Of a stretch of 10,922 nucleotides of DNA, positions 6,032 to 10,922 are shown piece after piece. The notes under the pieces were generated by a model. It did no database searches. It saw nothing but the letters and a program-made list of their open reading frames with translations, and had not been told where the DNA came from. The stretch covers positions 1 through 10,922 of the forward strand of contig JAOPWO010000161.1 in assembly GCA_025965635.1 (NCBI GenBank), given 5' to 3'. The position numbers and the translations under genes were made by a program. How positions within the stretch are numbered: the first letter of the stretch is position 1; the number at the start of each line of letters is the position of its first letter. Source of the stretch: Modestobacter sp. (GTDB taxonomy: Bacteria; Actinomycetota; Actinomycetes; Mycobacteriales; Geodermatophilaceae).

Positions 6032-7015
6032 GTGCACAGCACGCACGACGAGGTGGACCTGCGGCTGGTCGTCGCGCGCCGGACGACGGGCGCCGAGGGC
6101 GTCGCCGTCCTGGAACTGCGCGATCCGTCCGGGGCCGAGCTGCCGGCCTGGGGCCCGGGCGCCCACGTCGACCTCAACCTGCCCGGTGGGCTGATCCGGC
6201 AGTACTCCCTCTGCGGCGACCCGCGCGACCGCAGCGTCTGGCAGATCGGCGTGCTGCGCGAACCCGAGGGGCGCGGTGGCTCGGCCTACGTGCACGACCA
6301 GGTGCTGGAGGGGGCCGAACTCGACGTCCGTGGCCCGCGGAACAACTTCGAGCTGGTGGCGGCGCCGAAGTACGTCTTCCTCGCCGGTGGCATCGGGATC
6401 ACCCCGATCCTGCCGATGGCCGCAGCGGCCGAGGAAGCCGGCGCCGAGTGGGAATTCCACTACGGCGGCCGCACCCGCACGTCGATGGCCTTCCTGGACA
6501 CCCTCGGCGAGCTGGAGGCCACGACGGGTCACGGGCTGCGGGTCACCCTGCACCCGCAGGACGAGGTCGGCCTGATCGACCTCGACCGGATCCTGGGGAC
6601 GCCGCAGCCGGACACCAAGATCTACTGCTGCGGCCCCGAGCCGCTGCTCAAGGCCGTGGAGGACCGGGTCGCGGCGGCCGGCTGGCCGGCGGGGTCGCTG
6701 CACGTCGAGCGGTTCTCGCCCAAGGAACAGGGTGAGCGGGTGCTGTCGGGCAGCTTCGAGGTGGAGCTGACCATCTCCGGGATGACCGTCACCGTGCCCC
6801 CGGAGAAGTCGATCCTCGAGGCCGTCGAGGACGCCGGCGTCCCGGTGCTGTCCTCCTGCCAGGAAGGCACCTGCGGCACCTGCGAGACCCCGGTGCTCGA
6901 GGGCCGGGTCGACCACCGCGACTCGCTGCTGACCCCGGAGGAGCAGGCGGCCAACGACACGATGTTCATCTGCGTCTCCCGCGCGGCCTGCCCCAAGCTG
7001 GTCCTCGAGCTCTGA
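6032..7015 (+). CDS. VanB-type FMN/2Fe-2S oxidoreductase, electron donor to the Rieske oxygenase
   Basis: The 327-residue reductase has the phthalate-dioxygenase-reductase/VanB order. The flavin domain carries RQYSL (56-60), the NAD domain GGIGITP (119-125) and CCGPEPL (199-205), and the C-terminal plant-type ferredoxin has 2Fe-2S ligands Cys276, Cys281, Cys284 and Cys314 (C-x4-C-x2-C-x29-C). It takes hydride from NAD(P)H and passes single electrons to the oxygenase Rieske centre. The GTG start has AGGAG (6023-6027) four bases upstream. It follows the oxygenase and the unknown small gene on the same strand and precedes the IclR gene by 22 bases. Length is close to the family norm and all cofactor residues are present, so it should be functional. 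Confidence 0.93.
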   Translation: MHSTHDEVDLRLVVARRTTGAEGVAVLELRDPSGAELPAWGPGAHVDLNLPGGLIRQYSLCGDPRDRSVWQIGVLREPEGRGGSAYVHDQVLEGAELDVRGPRNNFELVAAPKYVFLAGGIGITPILPMAAAAEEAGAEWEFHYGGRTRTSMAFLDTLGELEATTGHGLRVTLHPQDEVGLIDLDRILGTPQPDTKIYCCGPEPLLKAVEDRVAAAGWPAGSLHVERFSPKEQGERVLSGSFEVELTISGMTVTVPPEKSILEAVEDAGVPVLSSCQEGTCGTCETPVLEGRVDHRDSLLTPEEQAANDTMFICVSRAACPKLVLEL

Positions 7016-7037
7016 GCCGGGTCCGGCGGGAGGCGTC

Positions 7038-7784
7038 GTGGCGGCTGCGGGCCGGCGGACGGCGGGCACCAAGCTGCTCGACGTACTCGACGCGTTCGGC
7101 CGCGACCGCCGGGCGCTGAGCCTGTCGGAGATCGCCCGCGCCATCGACGTCCCGTTGTCGACGGCGCACCGGCTGATCGCCGAGCTGTGCACCTGGGGTG
7201 GGCTGGAGCGCGCCGACGACGGCCGCTACCGGGTGGGGCTGCGGCTGTGGGAGCTCGGTGCGCTCGCCCCGCGGGCGTTGGGGCTGCGCGAGGCGGCGCT
7301 GCCCTTCATGGAGGACCTCTACGAGGTCACCCACGAGAACGTTCAGCTCGCCGTCCGCGACGACGCCGAGGTGGTGTTCGTCGAGCGGTTCGCCGGGCGC
7401 ACCGCGGTCGCGGTGTACACCGAGGTCGGCGGGCGCTTCTCGCTGCCGCCGACCGGGGTGGGCCTGGTGCTGCTGGCCGCGGCACCGGCCGAGCTGCAGG
7501 AGCAGGTGCTCGCCGCTCCGCTGCGGCGCTACACCCCCTGGACCATCACCGACCCGGCCCAGCTGCGCCGCGTGCTGGCCGAGGTGCGCCGCAGCGGGGT
7601 GGCGATCAGCGACCGGCAGGTGACCGCTGACGCGGTCTCGGTGGCCGCGCCGATCAGCCAGCGCGACACCGTGGTCGCCGCGCTGTCGATCGTGGTGCGC
7701 GGCGACGGCCCAGCCGCGGTGCGGTCGATGGCACCCGGCGTGCGGGCCGCTGCGCGGGCGATCAGCCGGACGCTGTCCGGCTGA
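7038..7784 (+). CDS. IclR-family transcriptional regulator
   Basis: The 248-residue protein has the IclR arrangement: an N-terminal winged helix-turn-helix (about 12-70; SLSEIARAIDVPLSTAHRLIAEL is the recognition region and YRVGLRLWELG the hallmark wing end) and a C-terminal effector domain with the ligand-pocket tail AISDRQVTADAVSVAAPI (189-206). The GTG start has GGGAGG (7028-7033) four bases upstream. Only 22 bases separate it from the reductase, so the two are probably cotranscribed. IclR proteins often control aromatic catabolic genes as activators or repressors with a pathway acid as effector. The oxygenase promoter, rich in inverted repeats, is its most likely target. Its 3' end is one base from a convergent gene. 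Confidence 0.92.
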   Translation: MAAAGRRTAGTKLLDVLDAFGRDRRALSLSEIARAIDVPLSTAHRLIAELCTWGGLERADDGRYRVGLRLWELGALAPRALGLREAALPFMEDLYEVTHENVQLAVRDDAEVVFVERFAGRTAVAVYTEVGGRFSLPPTGVGLVLLAAAPAELQEQVLAAPLRRYTPWTITDPAQLRRVLAEVRRSGVAISDRQVTADAVSVAAPISQRDTVVAALSIVVRGDGPAAVRSMAPGVRAAARAISRTLSG

Positions 7785-7785
7785 G

Positions 7786-8082
7786 TCAGAGCACCGGGCG
7801 GACGAAACCGACCTGTGTCGCGGTGATGCAGGCCGGGAAGGTCTCGAACACCGCCGCCCGCTCCGGCGAGGCGTTGTACGCGGCCTCCACCTGGCTGAAC
7901 TCGGCCTCGTCGCCGTCATGCTCGACCGCCCAGGTGAAGGTGCTGTTCGCGTCGTCGGCGTAGCCGAACAGCAGCCGGAAGCCGTACTGCGCGCGGACCG
8001 GGGCCAGACCCGGGAACCAGGCGAGGAAGTCGGCCAGCCGGCCGGGCTCCACGTCGTAGCGGCGCAGCTGCACAGTGGTCAC
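7786..8082 (-). CDS. Small NIPSNAP-like dimeric alpha/beta-barrel protein
   Basis: The 98-residue protein begins MTTVQLRRYDVEPGRLADFL and continues AQYGFRLLFGYADDANSTFTWAVEHD. This is the strand-helix-strand pattern of NIPSNAP/ABM-type ferredoxin-like domains, including a YDVxPG opening and a buried FxW strand. Such proteins often dimerise; their biochemical roles vary and are mostly unknown. The GTG at 8082 is chosen because GGGGAGG (8091-8097 on the plus strand as its complement) lies eight bases upstream and the protein then starts at the domain edge. It converges on the IclR gene with a one-base gap, leaving no room for a terminator between them, and diverges from the Nudix gene. There is no evident tie to the catabolic cluster. 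Confidence 0.72.
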   Translation of the reverse strand: MTTVQLRRYDVEPGRLADFLAWFPGLAPVRAQYGFRLLFGYADDANSTFTWAVEHDGDEAEFSQVEAAYNASPERAAVFETFPACITATQVGFVRPVL

Positions 8083-8094
8083 CCGCCCATCCTC

Positions 8095-8149
8095 CCCTGC
8101 GGGTGGAGCGCCACCCGCGCAGGGAACCTGCGTGGTGGCACTCCAGTGC
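8095..8149. repeat. Overlapping, mutually exclusive hairpins between the NIPSNAP-like and Nudix genes
   Basis: Four CCTGCG/CGCAGG-type half-sites alternate in orientation. Hairpin A pairs 8095-8106 with 8111-8124 (12 pairs, a 2-base bulge, 4-base loop). Hairpin B pairs 8110-8123 with 8127-8139 (about 13 pairs with one wobble and one bulge, loop GAA). Both use 8111-8123 and so exclude each other. A third, GCACT/AGTGC, follows at 8138-8149. The region is the 5' leader of both divergent genes. It may hold operators or an RNA switch; chance pairing in GC-rich DNA cannot be excluded. Confidence 0.4.
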
Positions 8150-8175
8150 AGGGGCACGCCAGGCAGACTCGGGGC

Positions 8176-8646
8176 GTGCCGCACCGCTCACCCACCGACG
8201 GCTGGACGACGTGCGCCCAGAACCACCGGCACTGGGGCCTGGCCGGCGCCGCTGGCCTGCTGCTGCACCGGCCCGGCCCCGACGGCGTCGAGGTGCTGCT
8301 GCAGCTGCGGGTCGAGTGGTCGCACCACGGTGGCACCTGGGGCACCCCCGGCGGCGCGCTGCACCCGGCCGAGCCCGCGGCCGCCGGTGCCCTCCGCGAG
8401 GCCGGCGAGGAGCTCGGGCTGCGCCCGGACGACGTCGTCCTGGGCCGTGAGTCGGTCGACGACCACGGCGGTTGGAGCTACACGACCGTGCTGGCCACGC
8501 CCACCGGCCCGCTCGACCCGGGCCTGCTGGAGCTGAACGCGGAGAGCGTCGACGTCGGCTGGTTCCCCCTGACTGCGCTGGACGACGTCCGGCTGCACCC
8601 CGGCCTGGCCGCCTCCCTCCCCACTCTGCGCCCCCTCCTCAGCTGA
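8176..8646 (+). CDS. Nudix hydrolase
   Basis: The 156-residue protein contains a complete Nudix box GX5EX7REUXEEXGU at 60-82 (Gly60, Glu66, then REAGEELGL). It therefore binds divalent metal and hydrolyses a nucleoside diphosphate linked to another group, or a related pyrophosphate. Upstream lie the typical first strands (GAAGLLLHRP, VEVLLQLRVEWSHHGGTWGTPGG), followed by a strand-rich C terminus. The sequence around the box resembles ADP-ribose or dNTP house-cleaning types, but the substrate cannot be read from it. The GTG at 8176 is the closest sensible start; only a weak GGGG precedes it, so the start is uncertain. It is divergent from the NIPSNAP-like gene and converges on the phosphatase-fold gene. 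Confidence 0.86.
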   Translation: MPHRSPTDGWTTCAQNHRHWGLAGAAGLLLHRPGPDGVEVLLQLRVEWSHHGGTWGTPGGALHPAEPAAAGALREAGEELGLRPDDVVLGRESVDDHGGWSYTTVLATPTGPLDPGLLELNAESVDVGWFPLTALDDVRLHPGLAASLPTLRPLLS

Positions 8647-8676
8647 CCCCGGCACCGGGCTCCGCCGGGCCCGGGG
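8647..8676. terminator. Possible bidirectional terminator between convergent genes
   Basis: The 47-base gap between convergent genes contains competing GC stems: CCGGGC/GCCCGG with an 8-base loop (8655-8674) and an outer CCCCGG/CCGGGG pair (8647-8652 with 8671-8676). No T-run follows on either side. Its position and dyad symmetry suit a terminator serving both strands. Confidence 0.4.
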
Positions 8677-8693
8677 CACCGTGCTCTCCGGCC

Positions 8694-9503
8694 TCAGGCA
8701 CAGGCGGGGTGGACGGTGGCGGTGACCAGGCGGTGGTCGCCGACGCCGAGCTCCCGGACGGCGACGTCGCTGGCCGTCAGCGCGCCGAGCGCCAGCAGGT
8801 GGTCGAACTGCAGCCGGGGCGCGTGCGCGGGATACGTGGGCGCGGTGACCAGCCGCCGGCCGCCGGCCACCCCGGCGGGCGCCGGGCCCATGAGGTTCAG
8901 GTCGCCGGCCAGGAGCACGGGTCCGGGCAGCCGGCGGGCCCAGCGGCGCAGCCGCACCAGCTGCCGGACGGCGGTGTGCGGAGCGAAGGACAGGTGGGTG
9001 CCGACGACGGTGCAGTCCTCCAGCTCGGCCGCGACGGCCACCCGCGGTTCGTCGGGGAACCACCACCAGCGGGCGATGCCGGTGCGCGGGTCGGGCGCCT
9101 TGATCGGCAGCCGGGCGCGGCCGGCTCCCAGTGCCTGCACCGACCAGCGGCGCACCGGCAGCCGGGAGCACAGCGCGATGCCGTAGCGCGGGCCGGCGAG
9201 GTCGTCCTCCGGACCCCCGAGCACCACCGGGTCGGCCGGGCGCCAGCTGCGGAAGGGGTCCGGCGTCCCGTCGACGGTCGCGGCGAACCGCCAGTCGGTC
9301 GCGCCGATGGCCGCGGCGACCACGGCCGGTTGGGACAGCCCGTGCGACCGGGCCTGGCCGACGTCGACCTCCTGGACGGCGAGGACGTCGAGGTCGAGCC
9401 CGGCCAGCGCGGCCGCCAGCCCGGGGCCGTCGAGCGAGGCGCCCGCGGGGCCGCGGCCGGACGCCAGGTTGAGCGTGCCGACCCGCATCCCGGAGCTGCC
9501 CAT
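8694..9503 (-). CDS. Endonuclease/exonuclease/phosphatase-family protein
   Basis: The 269-residue protein has the EEP (DNase I-like) fold signature: NLASGR with Asn12, the metal ligand Glu45 in AVQEVD, GTHLSF with His170, AGDLN with Asp201 and Asn203, FDH near 233-235, and the final GDHR with Asp256 and His257. Members cut DNA or RNA or remove phosphates from small molecules and lipids; the exact substrate is not clear. No signal peptide or membrane anchor is seen, so it is probably cytosolic. The ATG at 9503 gives five extra residues before MRVGTLNLASG; the ATG at 9488 is an equally possible start, and neither has a clear ribosome binding site. The upstream membrane GGDEF gene lies on the same strand 41 bases away, so they may share a transcript. 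Confidence 0.82.
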   Translation of the reverse strand: MGSSGMRVGTLNLASGRGPAGASLDGPGLAAALAGLDLDVLAVQEVDVGQARSHGLSQPAVVAAAIGATDWRFAATVDGTPDPFRSWRPADPVVLGGPEDDLAGPRYGIALCSRLPVRRWSVQALGAGRARLPIKAPDPRTGIARWWWFPDEPRVAVAAELEDCTVVGTHLSFAPHTAVRQLVRLRRWARRLPGPVLLAGDLNLMGPAPAGVAGGRRLVTAPTYPAHAPRLQFDHLLALGALTASDVAVRELGVGDHRLVTATVHPACA

Positions 9504-9544
9504 CCCCGGACGGTATCCGCCGGGCGGCCGCCGGGGCCGGGAGC

Positions 9545-10922
9545 TCAGGACTCGGCGTGGACCAGCGGGGGAGGGGTGCGGGTCGGGCCGTGGGCCCAGT
9601 CGACCACCCGGGCCCCGCCGGCCCGCTTGGCGGCGTACATCGCGGCGTCCGAGCGGGCCAGCAACTGCTCGGCCGACAGCGCGGGGTCCGCCGGTCCCAG
9701 CACGCAGACGCCGATGCTCGCCCGGACGGCCAGGCTGTGCCCGGCGATGGCGAAGGGCGCGGCCAGGGCGTCGTGGATGCGCGCGGTGCCGGTGACCGAC
9801 TCGCCGTCGTCCTCGAGCAGGACGGCGAACTCGTCGCCGCCCAGCCGGGCGATGGTGTCACCGGAGCGCAGCCCCCCGGTGAGCCGCTCGGCGACGCGGG
9901 CGAGCAGCTGGTCGCCGAAGGCGTGGCCGTGGCCGTCGTTGACGGCCTTGAAGTCGTCCAGGTCCAGGAAGACGACCGAGACCGCGCGCCCGTCCCGGGC
10001 GTGCAGGGCGAGGGCGTGCTCGAGGCGGTCGCGGAACAGGGCGCGGTTGGGCAGTCCGGTGAGGGAGTCGTGGAAGGCCTGGTGGCGCAGCTCCGTCTCC
10101 CGGGTGGCGAGGTCGGCGGCGAGGCGCCCGTTCGCCCGCAGGGCCACGTACTGGCGGGCCAGCACCATCCCGACGATGAGCGCGAGGGTCAGGCCCGCGC
10201 CGCGGCCGAGCGGCTGGCCGGACGGGGAGCCGACCAGCACGACGAGCAGTGCGGCGACCACCGGGAGGTAGGGCAGGAAGGTGACCCGGCGCCGGTCGGC
10301 GCAGCGATCGTCGGCCGGGGACCTCCGGGAGCCGGCCGCCTGGGCGCACGACCCGGCCGTGGCGATGAGGCCGAACGCGACCACCCAGGCGACGTCGACG
10401 GCGCCGCCGGCATAGCTGGAGGTGGCTTCGAGGTAGGCGAAGGTGCTGTCGGCGACCCCCATCGCGATGACGCCCAGGCCGACGAGGTCCAGCGCGGTCC
10501 GGTCGCTGTGCGTCCGGGAGAGCAGCAGCACGGTCAGTACGACGAGGGCGACGTCGGCGATCGGGTAGGACAGCAGCAACGCGCGGGCAGCCGCGCTGTG
10601 GACGGTGTCGCTGGCCGCGATGGCGCCGATCGTGGTCTGCCAGCCGACCAGGCCGACGGCGGCCGAGATCATCACGGCGTCGAAGACCCGCTGCCACAGT
10701 GCACCACCCCCGCCGCCGGCGGGCTGGACCAGCAGGGCGGTCACCGCCAGCACGGAGAACCCGAGGAAGCCGATGTCGGCCACCGAGGGGAAGGGCGCCC
10801 GGCCTGAGGCGGCCAGCCACGCCCAGTGCGCCTGCCCGGCCGCCCAGGCGGCGCAGGCGAGCGACAGCAGCGCCCAGGACGTCTGCTGCCGGCCACGGGG
10901 GCAGCGCCGGGCGAAACCGGCC
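9545..10922 (-). CDS. Membrane-anchored GGDEF diguanylate cyclase (5' end outside the window)
   Basis: The frame stays open to the right edge, so the true start is beyond the window; about 458 residues are visible. The N-terminal part shows roughly eight hydrophobic segments, beginning with WALLSLACAAWAAGQAHWAW and then GFLGFSVLAVTALLV. This is a multi-helix sensor typical of actinobacterial cyclases. A short linker then leads to a full GGDEF domain: DSLTGLPNRALF, FLDLDDFKAVNDGHGH with metal ligands, and RLGGDEF (codons at 9841-9827). RSGD sits exactly five residues before GGDEF, the RxxD product-inhibition site. It should make cyclic di-GMP from GTP at the membrane and be feedback-inhibited. 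No EAL domain follows; the protein ends shortly after the GGDEF domain. An internal GTG at 10783 is not the start, since coding potential and a membrane helix continue upstream. Confidence 0.9.
   Translation of the reverse strand, partial: AGFARRCPRGRQQTSWALLSLACAAWAAGQAHWAWLAASGRAPFPSVADIGFLGFSVLAVTALLVQPAGGGGGALWQRVFDAVMISAAVGLVGWQTTIGAIAASDTVHSAAARALLLSYPIADVALVVLTVLLLSRTHSDRTALDLVGLGVIAMGVADSTFAYLEATSSYAGGAVDVAWVVAFGLIATAGSCAQAAGSRRSPADDRCADRRRVTFLPYLPVVAALLVVLVGSPSGQPLGRGAGLTLALIVGMVLARQYVALRANGRLAADLATRETELRHQAFHDSLTGLPNRALFRDRLEHALALHARDGRAVSVVFLDLDDFKAVNDGHGHAFGDQLLARVAERLTGGLRSGDTIARLGGDEFAVLLEDDGESVTGTARIHDALAAPFAIAGHSLAVRASIGVCVLGPADPALSAEQLLARSDAAMYAAKRAGGARVVDWAHGPTRTPPPLVHAES

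Noticed and set aside
9504..9544. The GC-rich dyad GGCGGCCGCC as a terminator
   Set aside because: It is short, has no T-run and lies between two same-strand genes; in DNA this GC-rich such a dyad is expected by chance.
10783..10783. GTG at 10783 as start of the diguanylate cyclase
   Set aside because: The frame remains open to the window end, and the extra codons encode another membrane helix typical of the family, so the gene continues beyond the edge.

Overview
The window is about 10.9 kb of very GC-rich, densely coding DNA. GC-heavy third positions, many GTG starts, 4-base start/stop overlaps and the mix of families point to a high-GC actinobacterium. The membrane GGDEF protein on the right edge looks like those common in Geodermatophilaceae (Blastococcus, Geodermatophilus, Modestobacter); that placement is inference.

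Layout. On the minus strand, positions 3830 down to 27 hold a tightly coupled operon: a drastically shortened short-chain dehydrogenase (SDR), a metal-dependent amidohydrolase, an AMP-forming acyl-CoA ligase, a MaoC/NodN-type hydratase and, after a 68-base gap, a LOG-family nucleotide hydrolase. A MarR regulator (3908-4336) is divergent from it, and a good -35/-10 pair with a possible operator lies between them. Ligase, hydratase, SDR, amidohydrolase and MarR together match the cou-type hydroxycinnamate pathway known from Rhodococcus: CoA activation, hydration, oxidation to the beta-keto thioester, then hydrolytic side-chain cleavage. The oxidation gene is the broken one.

On the plus strand follow a Rieske non-haem iron oxygenase of the vanillate/dicamba O-demethylase type (4462-5550), an overlapping 119-residue protein of unknown function with a CxC...HxxH pattern, a VanB-type FMN/NAD/2Fe-2S reductase (6032-7015) and an IclR regulator (7038-7784). 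The inferred logic is that a methoxylated cinnamate such as ferulate is shortened by the cou-type enzymes to a methoxybenzoate such as vanillate, which the Rieske pair then O-demethylates. Two regulators bracket the oxygenase system.

From 7786 on the genes look unrelated: a small NIPSNAP-like protein (minus), a Nudix hydrolase (plus), an endonuclease/exonuclease/phosphatase-family protein (minus) and a membrane diguanylate cyclase (minus) whose 5' end lies outside the window.

The most notable observations are the internally deleted SDR kept in a translationally coupled operon, the unknown CxC/HxxH protein inserted between oxygenase and reductase, and several hairpin-rich intergenic regions (4370-4441, 5924-6001, 8095-8149). 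I saw no tRNA, rRNA, CRISPR, insertion sequence or transposase.
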